A stretch of DNA of 64,000 nt from Penicillus capitatus (lineage: Eukaryota; Chlorophyta): assembly GCA_965649825.1 (NCBI GenBank), contig OZ287703.1:992001-1056000 (forward strand), given 5' to 3'. Every line of letters begins with the position of its first letter. The first letter of the stretch is position 1. Shown one piece after another: positions 43,575 to 56,619 of the stretch. Under the pieces are notes generated by a model. The model ran no database searches, was not told the origin of the DNA, and was given only the letters and a program-made list of their open reading frames with translations. Both the position numbers and the translations under genes were made by a program.

Positions 43575-45012
43575 CTAACCGAAAATGAATCGTTGGACAT
43601 AAGAATCAATCGATTTACGATATTCCTGTGCAACCTTCTTGGCAATTTCTTCGACAACAGTTACGAACGTCGCATCATGAAATCTCGTGAACGCCCTGCC
43701 CTCTTCTGATGTGATCGGGGCAATCTTTTGCACTCTGAGATACTGATTCGGTTGGACGTTGGGATTCGAATAGTAGATATAATCTGTTAAAGCTGACATT
43801 CCATCGATTCCACTATCTAGGGTCAGCCCCAGCCATGCGTTCTCGTCAAGCCAACGGACTGCCCCTTCATTCGCCAGCCCAAGGCGACTAAACGAGGCAC
43901 GTCCATTACCGATCGAGAGCAAAGCACTGCTTCCGATACCTGGAGCTCCAGTCTCGGCCGCGACAAAATTACTCGCCAGCAATTCCGTCGTTGCTAGTGG
44001 ATTAACTCCATCGATCATGATGAACTCGCCAATGTCATTGCCGACTCGGGATACAATCTTTGCCGCATTGAGTGCAGGTACTGAGCTCGTGACCACGCCA
44101 ATGTCTTTGAGATAGTAATTCTTGCCTTCCTCGAATGTAAAATCCGGTGCGAAGCGTCCATTACTGGCAGGAAGCGGTCTCGGCCCGGAACGCACCATCA
44201 ATCGAGCGGCAAACGTCACTGACGGCTCTCTGAACTTATTCTGAATGAAATAGACTCCCTCTGATGCGATCAGGTCATAGGCAGGAAGGATAACAGAGGT
44301 GTCGCAGTCCTCCAACGTTGTATTTCCATAGAAAGCCTCGAGGGTGCGTTCCAATCCGTCTGACAGATACAGAGGCGTCAGGACACCTAGTGCGCTGGGA
44401 TTTGTGACATCCAGTGGCGTCTCTGCTTTGAGATTGATGGATTCCGTCGGATAGATGGTGCTGCCGAATTCGATAAAGAGGATGCGAAGGGCCTCAGCGC
44501 CGCCGGCGACTATCACCCCGTACTTAGCCACAATGTCGGGTTCTTCGAGGACAGCACGTACAGCACCCTGACCGCCACGCGAGGCGAGATACAGAGTCGT
44601 CCAGCCACCGGCCGAGATACTGGTCATACAGTCGAAATAGTCAGCGAGGTTGATATCGAAAGCATTGATGTTGTGGATGTGAGTGACAGGGAGCAGTAGG
44701 TGTGGGTGCTGAACGAGATATTTTTTTATGGACTGTTCGACTTCGATGAGAATCGTCACCGAGAAAATGGTACAGAGAGCGCCTCCGCCCACGGAGAGAA
44801 TCGTTTTAAAAGTACGGCCAGGCGGTCTGCCGATGAGCGGCCTGCGACGGAAAACCCAAAGTCACTCAACCTTCTGTCTTAGACCGTTAAACGCACTTTC
44901 CGGTGGATGAGAGCCTTATCTGCATATGATAACGACCGTTCGCGTCATTAACGGCATGCGCCGAAAGGCACAAAGAAACAAAAACAACAACCGTGCAGAA
45001 CTTCGTTGCCAT
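43575..45012 (-). CDS. Secreted patatin-like phospholipase
   Basis: Exons 44897-45012 and 43575-44841, joined by a 55-nt phase-2 intron, 460 aa. Exon 1 is a signal peptide (KFCTVVVFVSLCLSAHAVN). Exon 2 holds the patatin fold: ILSVGGGALCTIF (oxyanion loop GGG about 57-59), ADYFDCMTSISAGG (nucleophile elbow, Ser about 115, with the usual first Gly replaced by Ser), the stretch TPLYLSDGLERTLEAFYG, and IDGVNPLATTELL (Asp about 316 of the Ser-Asp dyad, where the family has DGGV.ANNP). Members are lipid acyl hydrolases. Both catalytic residues seem present but the surroundings are altered, so activity is uncertain. It is divergent from the BTB gene at 45724. A partial relative lies at 57431. Confidence 0.87.
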
Positions 45013-45723
45013 AATGCTCGCCGAAATGACAGCGACGACAGGTGGATGCAAGACACATAGGCGACGGTGCCAGTACGCGCTGCGTCTGGTGTCCTCTGTT
45101 CTGTAAATCGTTCAGCGTGACGATGTCTGCCTTCATGGAAGATTCCTCGTTTGGAACCATAAACCAGCTAACCGTGAAACAAACCTTCCTCCTGCGGTCG
45201 GTTGAGACGTACCTGCGGCGTTTGTCGCTGTCTATACCCGTCTAAGGACCTGTAGAATACAGGTATACCTGATGAGGGAAGGCTTCGACATTGTATCGCT
45301 CTCAAACGACGCCCAACCGCAAGAAAGAAGTGCAGACCATCCATGCATGGATGTATGATCCTCAAAAACAGCCATGACAGGTTTGTCTACCGAAGACTGA
45401 AGCATCACGTTTCGTGTGATATGAATGTGTGAGAAATGGACTGGTGGGTCATCATTGTAGATGGACGTATCATGAAGTCATTCCTGAACATCTGACAAGA
45501 CATCCCGGCCGTGTTGATCACGATCAGATGTCGCTGCCCTACGATGTGATTGATGCGTTGTCATCTTATTCCGCACCGCGTCGCAACAGTCTAGGTAGCT
45601 GACGTTTGTCGCCAGAAAAAATAAAAACGAGTACAAAAACGAAAACGATTTCGCGTTCCTTTGATTTTTGACCTACCCGTAGTACTCTGCCGAACGATTT
45701 TTTCGGTTTGCTCGAGTCGCGCC
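45013..45723. promoter_or_regulatory. Divergent intergenic region, duplicate of 30899-31612
   Basis: It separates the patatin signal exon (minus) from the BTB gene (+). The half next to the BTB gene is almost identical to 31321-31612. Confidence 0.5.
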
Positions 45724-46544
45724 ATGGCAGACAACAGCTTTACTTTGGCTTCTTTTCCCTTCGACGGCACCTGCAAGTGCAGTCGCAACGGCGACACGAT
45801 ACTCAAGTTCAGTGACGGCTCTTACTTAAAAACGCACGCCGCTCTACTGAAGATGGCATCTCCTGTCTTCGATTCGATGCTGACAGACTGTACGGAGACA
45901 AAGACACTTGTGATGGAGAAGACCTCTCGTACGACGTGGGTTCATATCCTCAACCATCTCCATCCCGGCGGAACACTCTCTTTTTCAAACCTCGACTGCG
46001 TTAATGGATTTGCTATGAATCTCTCTTTTGGTATGCAAATCCCAGGGAAGAACGCCAACGAGACTGACAAGATGAAAGCGAAATGTGACACTCTGTCCGA
46101 TCTGCTCGAGCAGTCGCGAAAATTCGAGTTTGACTCGCTGTTTACCTTCCTGGACGATCTATTGTTTTCGATTTTTCCCAAGCAACTGGATCGAGCTTGC
46201 CTTACACACATGGCTGCTGATGTCAACCGTCTGCACAGCCGTCTCTATATCCTTGCACTCCGATATGAGTCCAAACTTCCCAAGACCGGCGGTATAGTCC
46301 GTAGAAACATCATCATGTACCTGCAGAATCCTGGCCAGTGGTGCAATAGTGCAACAAGACACAGCACGTGGACCCCGATCTCTCAACAAGTAAGAATAAT
46401 CTACTGTTCCAGGCTTAGGATCATGGTTTATTGTAGAATCAGTCCAATCCCGAAAAGAATTTTTTAGTCGGTCTCATTGACGAAGGAAGTCATGAATTCC
46501 ACAAGAAGCTGATTAAGGATCTCATAAACTCGACTCTGCTTTGA
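45724..46544 (+). CDS. BTB-domain protein, family member 12
   Basis: Exons 45724-46389 and 46437-46544, 47-nt phase-0 intron near the 3' end, 257 aa. It belongs to the same subfamily as the 31613 gene: the same MADNSFTLASFPFDGTCK start, no intron between BTB and LLEQSRKFEFDS, and the same last exon (EFHKKLIKDLINSTLL). The linker is longer (MQIPGKNANETDKMKAKCD). The first 180 codon positions or so upstream and into the BTB are nearly identical to the 31613 gene, then divergence rises sharply. Confidence 0.85.
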
Positions 46545-47952
46545 CTTGTGTTTGGAACCTCTCCTGAATATATCACACAATTGAGTCAGCAGTTTGGATG
46601 CATCGTTTCTGGAGCATTAGGTTTGTGTGAATGTTCTGAAGTGTGGAACTGTTTGCTGAAACTTGGTTGAATGCGATTCACGTTGATGAAACAATGGGTT
46701 CGGAATCCGCGTCCACGCCTCCGAACGGAATCATTACTGTTTGCCAGCTTCTATACAATATTGATTGAATTGACAGATTCATTGCAGATGTTGACAGACG
46801 ACAACGCAGTGATTATTATCTTTTTTATGTGGAGATTGACAGAGGCCAAAGACACAGAGAGCGCAGTATGACTACCACGATTTAGAGCAGCAGACACCAA
46901 CCGATGTCCAACATCATCACGTGCTACGAAGGCAGAAGAAATTTAAACAGTATCGCTTGCAGTTCGTCGAGGAGCTGTAACATAGATGTTGGCTGCGCGT
47001 GGAAGTGCTGCTGAATTGTAACCGTATGTGCACGAACCTACATGCACAGAAACAACCTCCCTGTATTACTGTCTTTAGGAGAGAGAGAGTTCAAACCTGA
47101 TATGCCCAAACAAAAGACGCTTCGCAGACTTCCAGAAGAAAGCCGATCTCAAGAACCAGAGGCATACCAGTGCTTTTCCATTTTAGTCTTTGGTCAATGG
47201 ATCAAAGCACAATGCCAAGACCAGCTGAGTGACGGGCATTCGCACGTAGTATCACCATCTCATGTTATAATCGACCAGTTTAACGAATGCTATTATTGAT
47301 GATTGGTCGTTGTGCCGATTAGACGATATACGTTGCAAGAAACGCCATGTCCACTCGGTACCCACTCTCTGTCTTCCATGCACGATGTCCAGTGTGCTTG
47401 CCAACTTCTACCGCGATGTTCATTTGAATCATTCCTGCGCAGAAGTCAACTCTTAATAAGGATAACAGATTCGGTCTTCTGATCATGCATCTATCTGTTT
47501 ATGCATCAGCCTAATCAGAAGTCGTAAGCGTCGGTGCGCAAGGCTACACGTAGCAGGCCTGCTAACAGAGAAGAAAAAAGTGGTAGTCACACCGCATGAC
47601 GATCACGGATGCCCCACAGTCAAGAATGGAGTCCACGTCATTCTGCAGAGTTATGATTAAGGGTGAGTGCTAGCCACAGAGTCCGCGTTTGGTGGTCTTT
47701 TCGTGAGGCAGGTAGCCTGCGGTCTTCGGCATGGAAGGTGATGTCTTGCTCCGAAACATCTACCCAACGGTCGAGTACGTAATTGCAACACATCCTTATT
47801 AGTGTTTAATCGATGCCATGTGTTGCGTTAAGAACATTAGGTTTTTCTTTGCGCCTCCGTTCGCCTCCGTTCATTACGAACTGTAGACGAACGTTGTTGA
47901 CCTTCTGCGCTACTGAACTCGACAGCAAACGCGGACGCTCAAAGGGCGAAGA
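46545..47952. other. Intergenic, 1.4 kb, no gene recognised
   Basis: Duplicated flank to about 46620, then unique sequence with short frames only. It contains the promoter of the channel gene. Confidence 0.5.
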
Positions 47953-50900
47953 ATGGAAAGCGAAGACGATCATTCACTTCCTCTTCTAGACAATGGGCAC
48001 GCAGAGGGACTCTCAGCGACTTGCAGTACCCGAATTGAGTCGACGACAGCGACGGCGCTCAGACGTAAGTAAAACAATCCAACGTCTCAAATTGAAGGTT
48101 CTCTTTGCCGTTCTTGCTTCCGTCTAGTTTTCTATCTTCGTTACCAAATCTCTGTTAAACGCATCGAAAAACAAATGACTCTGTTTGGTGGCGGCGCGAA
48201 ATTTCCTTCGGTGGCTTTTCTTGTGCTGTTACGTGGCGAATGGTATCTCTGACATTTGCTATGTTCTTATAGGCGCGCCACGTTTTTCACTCATCGACTA
48301 TAAACCTCTGAACGGAATCCCCTATCGAGTGCTTGAACCATCGAAAGACGGCATACTCTTCAGTTGTCGTGCATTTTCAGCAAACGGGACTTACTTAGCC
48401 ACAGGAGATGTGGGCGGTTGTGTAAGGTGCGCGTCACATCTGTTGGCACGATTTTGTTCAATGACAAGACGGTAGGGTGTGGAGAGCTGCAGACTACAAG
48501 CTGGTCGCCGAAAAGAGTGAGGTTTTCGAGTACGCCGTCGATGGCTTGAGCTTCGAGCTAAATCAGAACGATAGACTTATTGCCATCGACAGTAGAGGAC
48601 ACTACTGTCGCATGAAGCTGCTATGGTCCGATGATGAGAACCAGTTAAGTAGAGGAGACGCATCCGCGAGAGAGTGTGAGCGCTGTTGGTTGTCGACTGA
48701 AATGATTGGCGAGTTTCAAAGCACCATTAAAATGGAACCTTCGGTCGGTACAGTTCTCAAGCATCAGTTTTCAAGAGACGGACAGATCTTGCTTCGTATC
48801 CAATCCAAGGGTACTTACTTCGAACCAGAATACGAAATCCTTGCGATCGAGGTCATATCGTTGGAAGACAGTGTACCGTTGATCATCCAGCTCGATGCAG
48901 ACAGGAGATATCGAAATGGTCTCCCCTTGCTTGCCGAAAATGGTGAAAGTGTTCTCGTGTGCTCCATATCGACAACAGAGGTATACAAGGCAACCACTAA
49001 CGCGCATGTCGACCATTTTGTTTAGGTATGGCCAAAGTTGGATCTCAACGCTGGGATGGGACAGCAATATTCGATAACACTGGAAGGCACTTATGCTGTC
49101 TGGGGATTACAGGGTCAGTATTTGCTTCTATGGAGGACAACAGATAGCAAACAGTCAACGATCTCTGTGTACGAAACAAGAGACCTGCTGCGTCTTCATC
49201 AGAGGGACCGCCCCAAACCATTAAGAGAAAGAGGATTTCGTCCTGGAGATTATCGCTATGAAGCGCAGATGTTAGAACCCCTCTCTTGGTCAGACGAAAG
49301 CGTCGAAGTGCTCATTGCAGAAACAGATGCGCAAGGAAACCGAAGAGTATTGATCTGGGATGTTATCAACAATACCATAAAAAACCAGTTAATGATTCCA
49401 GCAGAAAGAGAGACAAGACTGATCAAAACACATCCAATATTGAGAAGGATCCCAACAGAAAAAAGAGTGAAGGATCATCTACAATCCGGTCTAGATGATG
49501 CGTCTTTTAAGTTCCGCATTGTCGAAGCTGTCCATCCAAAGCTTTGCATTTCCAAAAATATGCAGTGGCTCGGTACATTCTCGCAAAAGTTTCAGTCGTG
49601 TTCCATTGTGTCTGTCAAATGTGGAGCAACAGTATGGAGTTCTGGCTTTGCACAACCCTTACAGATGGGTCCGTTTGACGTGCCTGCTCAGCCGATGTTT
49701 GATTCAAATGGAGATCATTTTTTAGTCATGGGCGAATGCGCCATCATGGTCTGCGCTCCAGAATTTATCGATGATAAGCCACATACCGAGGAACGCGACC
49801 AACCCTTTCTCGAAGCATACGCTTGTCTGCCAAGCCAGTCTCTCGCAAGTGCCTTGGAGGACAGAGAACACAACTGTGGCGTTTCAAGTTGGATTGATGG
49901 TCTTACCAGTAGTATTGACCATACCACTTGTATATCTGACGCCACTCAATCTGCTGACGGAAGAAGGCTTGCCTCTATTGTTTCCATTCGTGAGACGTCG
50001 TCCCAGCCAGTCAGATCCACAAGAATCGTCTGCCTCGAAGAAGGGGAAGGCGAAGCGCTTCTGGATCTGGCATTCGAAGAAGACAATGGAACAGAGGCAG
50101 ATTCAGAATCATTCATCCCTAATCGGTTGTTCCTCTACGACAATGGTAATGGACCAGATCAGGGGCTTGTCGCTTTCTCTGAACTTCAGAAGCCGATAGC
50201 GATGTTCATCGACATTCCGACCAAGAATAAACGAGAAAAGAAGCTAGAGAACATCGACAGATGCCTTCGGATATCTCAGACAGCGGATCGGAAGAAAGTG
50301 ACAATCCTCGACATCAGGAAAGTGGTCATCATCAACCTAAGAAGCGAGACAACGTCCGAGATAATAGAATACCAGGTCGACTTTACAAACCTGCTGGCAG
50401 TAATGATCGCCGATGCGAAGTGGAAACGCAAGAGAAGGGACGGCGACATGAAAGACACCCAGAAACGAGTCTCTGACAATGGTCGTTGCGTCCTGCTCTC
50501 GTGGGATCAGGGAAGGCAAGAGAGTATTGTCGTCCGTCCTTCCAGTGGGCTGCAAGATGTGAAAGGCCTTTTGAAGCAACCAAACAGAGTGCTGTCGGAT
50601 TACTGCACTCTGTCAAGCGACGGCAGAGCGACCTGCTTCATTGACATGGGCGAGATTCCTAACAGCCGAATAACGATTGGAATCTTCAACGAATCAGGTA
50701 ACCTTATCCTGATCTTCACACTCTCGTTCTGTAGCTGTTTTCACAGATCGAAGAGTCTTCCATCGCATTCACGTTCCATTCGATTCTGATCCATTCCTAG
50801 ATGGCACTTTCTTCGACAAGTTTGAAAAGAATGGCAATACGGAAGGAACGTCAAACAACATCAATGAGTCGATTTCTCGTACTGCCTTCTCTTCTTTCTT

Positions 50901-53737
50901 CTCTTATGACACCATTCTCCAGGTGATCTGGAGCGTCGGAAGACGGTCGCCTTCTATCGTAAACCGACGATTAAAAGCCAGAAACCCGAATTCTCAGCCG
51001 ATGAACTGTTGTCGGGTGTTTTTGGTGGAGTATCCGATGACGGCTCAGAGATTTTCTTCGACGGCGGGCATTTGCACTTTCACTTCTCCTCCGAACAAGA
51101 CAGGCATCGAATCCGATGCCTTACATTTAAGAATACAGAAGATAGTACCACTGAGTACAAGAAGCTCGATGCCAAAGATCGTGAAGACATCGACAAGTGC
51201 ATTGAGAAGTGAGTGCATTCATTGAATCCACAACTGCTAGATGCCGTCCTGCAGATTAGCAGAGAAGAACGGTCCTTTCTTTGTCAACACGCCTTACGGA
51301 TCTGGACTGTCGTTTTTTCGCGAAGCCCTGAAGAATGGGGACAAAAGCGTTATGAAGTGTTGCGTTGCTCATGCCGAAAGGAGTTGCATTCTACTGGACG
51401 TGGGAGACGTTCCTTGCTTCGACGATGTGAAAGAGGAAGTACTCGAGCCTCTCAATCGCAATGTCATTGTGAGTACATCTCGCACACTTTTTGTTTCAAG
51501 ATGTACTAACTGTTTACTATCCAGAAAATGATCAAAGACTTTCTGTGTCTCTGCTTCAGCAGCACACCCACAAGCAATCGTACATCGCGAAGGGAAGAGC
51601 CGTTCAACATTCTGAGCGCAGCCTTGAACGAAAGGTCAAAGGAACGGGTCAAAGAGGCAGTCGAGTTGATATGTTCTCCGATCATACCGTTTAGAAGTGC
51701 AGCATGGCTTATGAAAACGTATTACAAGCAACTGTTAAAGGATTACCCCGAGGTTGTGATGAGCATTCTTTCCCAAGAATCATTGTTTTTCGAAACTTGC
51801 CAACCCAGAATTTACGATGACTTCTTGTTGAGTTCAGCATCTAGGGAAGATAGATTGCGTCCGGGTACATCGGACTCAGTGCTGAACTGGGAGGATGTCG
51901 ACATTCGGCATCTTTTTGAGAAACATCGTGAAAGGACGGTACACGATACGGATACACCAACCGTGCAGACATCCGTGAAGTTCCTTCGTATTGAGGATGC
52001 GGCCAGGATTGGAATGGATGGAATCATTCGGCCATTGTTGATGCAGAATACGCCAATGGACGTCTTCCACAGCAAAGCCATTAAAGCTGTCATTCAGTAC
52101 AAATGGTTAACGTTCTGGAGGATAAAATGTTGTGCTGATGTCGTCTCTTATGCAATTTTTCTGGGTGTGTTTACTTTATATTCCGTTGTTGTTGCCAAAT
52201 TCTCATCCATTTTGAAAGGAGACAGTACAGATGAATTTCTTAAACTTTACTGTCCCATTGTGATGGCTATCTTTGGTCTGATAATGTTTTGCGAACAGCT
52301 TATTCGACTTTGTACATTCATGAAGGATGGAAAAGAGTATTTTGGTAGCCGAATGAAAGGAGTGACCTACTTTTTCAAATCTGCGTCGAATTGGCTGGAT
52401 CTCGTCTCTTGCATGTTTTTGCTACTGTGTATCCCAACCCTGCATATATTGGCCAGCTGTACATCAGATTCAAGGACAGCGTCATCTAACAAAAGCCAGG
52501 AAAGTTACGGTACTGCAATGGAACAAGCACTTTCGGCGACTCTGGCGGTGGAAGCCATACTCGTTTACACCAAGGTCATCTCAACCTTGCCAGATCCTCA
52601 ATGAGATCTGCTGTCATTACAGGTTTGGTACTTTGCACAACCATTTCGAAAGTCCGGCGGCCTGGTGTTGATGGTTCAGAATATTGTTAGAGACTGCATC
52701 GCCTTTTTGGTGTTGTCCTTCTCGGTTGTCGTCGGATTCGGACTTGCCCTGCACATCCTCCATCGACACGCGCCCGAAGAGGCAGAAGCTAGTGCAGACG
52801 AGCCTAATGATGACCACGATTACCGCGGCGATTATGGCTCCTTAGTCAAGAGTTTGCAGACCCTTTTCTATGCTCTTTTTGGGTTGTTTGATCCTGAGGT
52901 GCGTCTCATTCAGCAGTCGTCATGGCTCAGTGTTCTCTTTTGCAGTTCCCTGACGTGAACGGTTTCATCACTCCGCTCTTTGCCATCTTCTTCTCTTTAT
53001 ATTTGATCGTTGCAGTCATCCTGCTGTTGAATCTTCTCATTGCTATTATGGGAGACACCTTTGACAAGGTGAAGAACCCAGAAGAGTCCCAGGTGCTGAT
53101 GGCGAGGGCGCGTTTCATTGACGCTGCGGAGGCGACGCAAAAGGGCAAGAATCGCGAGATGATTGAGTGAGATGTTGCACTATGACAGGACACTTGACAT
53201 TCACTCCCTTGCACTGGCTGTAGGAAACAGACAAAGAAGTACCTGTACATTTTGGAGCGCAAGGATAACGATGCCGTTAGCAAGACATCTTCGTCATGGA
53301 TGGAAGAGCTGCACATGATGAAGGAACAGTTCAGGTAGGTCGGCTGAAGGAGATGTTCTCTTCACTTGAAGCGAAAGGCGTGTCTATTAATGATCACGAG
53401 TATTGTTCTCTTTAGGTCGTGCATCAAGGAGGAATTGCAAAAACAGAATGAGACTCTGAAAGAGGAAACAAAAGAAGAAAATGCGATCCTGAAGGAGGAA
53501 TTGAGAAAACAGAATGAGAAGCTAGATATTCTGCATCAACAAATCAATCAGATGATTAAACAAGGGAGCAAGATCTCGAAGGCGCAAGCGTCGACAGCAG
53601 AACGCGGTGTCGAACTGGACGACACCGATATCTTGGCAACGAAGACATGTGATAGAAAACAAGAAGATACTGCAAGTCGTACAGAGCATGGCTCAGAATC
53701 AGAAAAAGCCAGTGACGAAGGACCGTCGAACCTCTAG
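47953..53737 (+). CDS. TRP-like cation channel with N-terminal WD40/beta-propeller region
   Basis: Thirteen exons: 47953-48064, 48128-48232, 48273-48426, 48476-48980, 49026-50697, 50747-50878, 50923-51208, 51255-51468, 51525-52574, 52623-52898, 52946-53166, 53224-53334, 53416-53737; phases agree, 1719 aa. There is no signal peptide. The N-terminal 1000 or so residues hold WD40-like units (CRAFSANGTYLATGD then CVRVWRAADYKLV; others weaker). The six-helix channel domain spans about 1260-1540: S1 YAIFLGVFTLYSVVVA, S2 PIVMAIFGLIMFCEQLI, S5 IAFLVLSFSVVVGFGLAL, pore helix KSLQTLFYALFGLFD, S6 VAVILLLNLLIAIMGDTFDK, the last typical of TRP channels. The C-terminus is a coiled coil (about 1613-1665, KEELQKQNETLKEE). 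Probably a non-selective cation channel with a cytosolic sensor; gating cue unknown. Exon 2 and the 40-nt intron after it are the least certain. Confidence 0.9.
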
Positions 53738-55857
53738 CATCAACCACAAGAGAAGGGGGTGAACATGTAAGCGGAGATGAGAGGGACCGGGCTGCAGCAG
53801 ACAGATTAACAAGATCTGATGATTCTGGGGTTGCAAACACAGCACCGAGATCGTTGAGGTGGACCTACAAGAACAAGACAGTAGATTCTTTGACAGATTC
53901 AAGCAGCATTCGACGCAGCAAAGACCGCCGGACTCACAAGGTCCAGAAATCTGGTCTTTTCCACCCTGGATGCTCGAACCGTTGAGCGACATTTTTTCTT
54001 GATCTTCTCTTTTTCTCTTTATAAGGCGTCAAAGTGGAATACAAACAACCTTACCAGAAAGACAAACAACCTGGATGTGGGGATAAAAGCATCGATTTTG
54101 TGCATCGATTAACGTAAGATACAGATTGCCAGAAGCGGGAACTTTCCTTTTTGTGACATACAATTGCGAAGAATAGAGAAACGCTTTGGTGTGGAATCTG
54201 GAGACGAAATATCGTTTGGCGATCGTGAGGGAACATACATTACTCGGGTAGATTGAAGGGGAAGACCACAAGCGAATCTCATTGACACCGGCCATGCGGC
54301 TTTGGACACATTTGATCAATGCTCATCTATTTTCTGGCTTTTTTATGATTTGATGCTTTCGATCTTCTAGAAGAAAAAAAATTAAGTCGACTAAGCAAAA
54401 ACCTCCTTGTGTTTGACGCTCAACCGAGAACGACTGTTAAATCTCCGAGTCTATTAAGACTGGCTCTGATCACTGTAGCGTAGAAGAAATCTTAGCCACA
54501 GGTCTCTCTGGCCTTGATACCTTCGGGAAGGAGTGACCGTGTGTGATCACTACTGGCCTTGGTCATCATTATTCACGTTGGCACGAATCTCGAAAGCTCT
54601 CCGACAAGCGTAGTCGTATTTGGCAACAGAACGTTGAAACTGTTGAACACATCAGATAGTTAGTCTGCTGTCCATCTTTATGCGTTTGCGGGTGTTCTGC
54701 TCGGGAGATGTCAGTAAATGTAAACCGGGCCATGAAGAAGCTCTTAATGCCTGTGACGCTCTCTTCTGTTGTGTCTGTCCATCACATGTCCATGGCAGTC
54801 TGAGAGATTCAAGCTTGGTTAGGCGTCGTTCTCATTCGTTGGAGACGTCTCGATCTCGTCACACCTGCTATCTGGATTCTAAGTCTTCTTACGACGTGAA
54901 TGCCTTAAGATACGCACCGATGCGATTCGGTACAGCGAGCAGGTTAAGGTTGCCGTTATCGCCAGAGGCTGCTGTTTCTTTGATCAGATTCTCGAACCTG
55001 CCTCTGCCCATCGAACTCTCGCTTTTGAATCGCGGAAGACATCCAGCGACTTCGCTGTCACATCACAATTCAAATATGTGGAAGTAAGTCCGTTGTACTC
55101 GTTCTCTGGCCGTGTTCCTTCGTAACCCTTTTACGTTATCGGTTCTAACAGTCTTCTTCCGATCGATGAGTCCCATAGCGTACACATCTGACAGAACAAC
55201 AGACATTTCGCGATCGGCAATGATCGTCGATCTGACAGAAGATCGGCGAGATTTCATGATACTGAATACTGCAGAGCTTGACACTGGAATCTATCCGTGT
55301 CCATTTCTCCATGAAAGAAGAGACAGGCCTTAATGGAACAGAAGAAAGAGTGACTGCTTCTCAAGGAGAGTGGTCAAACACTGCCGAGAGGTACACGTGT
55401 GTTGACCTTTGGTTACCTACTTGCATTCGTCGTTCACTTACGCATACTCTTATTCGGTCACAGGTCCGCATCGGAGGAATCCGAACAAAACTACCCAAAA
55501 GCGTCTTCGCGTCGCAGCGACTTGGGATCTATGGTTTCCGGCAGATGTTCAATATCCGTTTCCGAGGCGCTAGATAGAGTCTTTCGCGTTCAACGGCGAT
55601 TCCCTTTCGTCCAATACGTCTACCGAAGGACTGTTTTCTATTTTGACGCCGTGGCAGGACATTTTGTCCTGCCTAATATGTCTTGTCGTCTTCCGGATCA
55701 GAGCCTCCGTATTGCTGTATTTGATGTATTTCTGAGCCGTGGTCGAAGGTCTGTTGCGATCGTTGTTCGATACGCGTCAAGTGGTTCTGAGTCTTTTCTG
55801 CGTTCGCCTTCAAAGCGAGGTCTAATACAGACGCCTTCTCGATTGTTTCGCAGTGCG
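53738..55857. other. Intergenic, 2.1 kb, no gene recognised
   Basis: Short frames only until about 55399, where a frame is open in register into the BTB gene at 55858. Since other members start only 10-20 residues before the conserved block, this upstream reading is treated as leader. No TGACGTGTATCC element is seen here. Confidence 0.45.
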
Positions 55858-56619
55858 ATGGTGCGTAGAACTAGCTCTCAAGCGAAGTGTCGACAAGGAA
55901 TGTATTTTCCGTTCGACGGTAACTGCGACTGTAGTCGCGACGGAGACATTGTGCTCACGTTCAGCGATGGCTCTCAACTCAAAACGCACTCCATGCTGCT
56001 GAAAATGGCTTCCCCCGTCTTCGCTTTGATGCTGACGGAATGCACAGACGCGGCGACAATTGCCCTTGAAGATACGTCTCCAGAAGTGTGGCTGCATATC
56101 CTGAATCATATCCACCCAGCGCCGCCGTCTCTGTCCCCCGGATTGGAACTCTTCAATGATGCAAACAAGATTGTAAGCCATTCTCTGTCTCGAGTGCCTT
56201 CGAAGCGCAATGGAATCTAGGTCGCGCTCCTGCATCAAGCAGTTAAGTACGATTTCAAGAACCTGACGGATTCTATAGATGAGGCTATCAAGACGATGGT
56301 CCCTGGACCATCGCCCAACGAAATGGCGAGTGCAAAGTTCTATAAACTAATTGAAGATTACAGTTTCGACGAAGAGAGAGTTAACCTATTTAAAGCTGCG
56401 TTTGAGTTCGAAGCTTTTCTGCCGAAGAGTGTCGAGAAAATCCGGAAACATGTTGTTGAGTATTTCAAGTTTTTCGCCGGAGTCAAAGCAGGGAAGTACA
56501 GGGGTCATCAGAATCCCGTCTTTCAAAGAGAAGCTTTGCAAGAGATGTTGCAGAGAGCCAGCATCGAATTTCACAAGCAACTCTTAGAAGATTTGATAGC
56601 GGAAGGGGGTATCTTCTGA
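55858..56619 (+). CDS. BTB-domain protein, family member 13
   Basis: Exons 55858-56172 and 56221-56619, 48-nt phase-0 intron, 237 aa. It has MYFPFDGNCDCSRDGDIVLT, LKTHSMLLKMASPVFALM and EDTSPEVWLHILNHIHPA. Exon 2 is the most divergent in the family: it opens VALLHQAVKYDFKNLTDSID instead of the LEQARKF pattern, but keeps the FLPKSVEKIRKHVVEYFKF segment and the terminal helix IEFHKQLLEDLIAEG. Its 3' flank pairs with that of the 744 gene. Confidence 0.84.

Larger units (their letters stand above)
44840..46620. repeat. Segmental duplication B, copy 2
   Basis: Same layout as 30740-32620. Here the signal exon belongs to the patatin-like gene. Confidence 0.75.
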
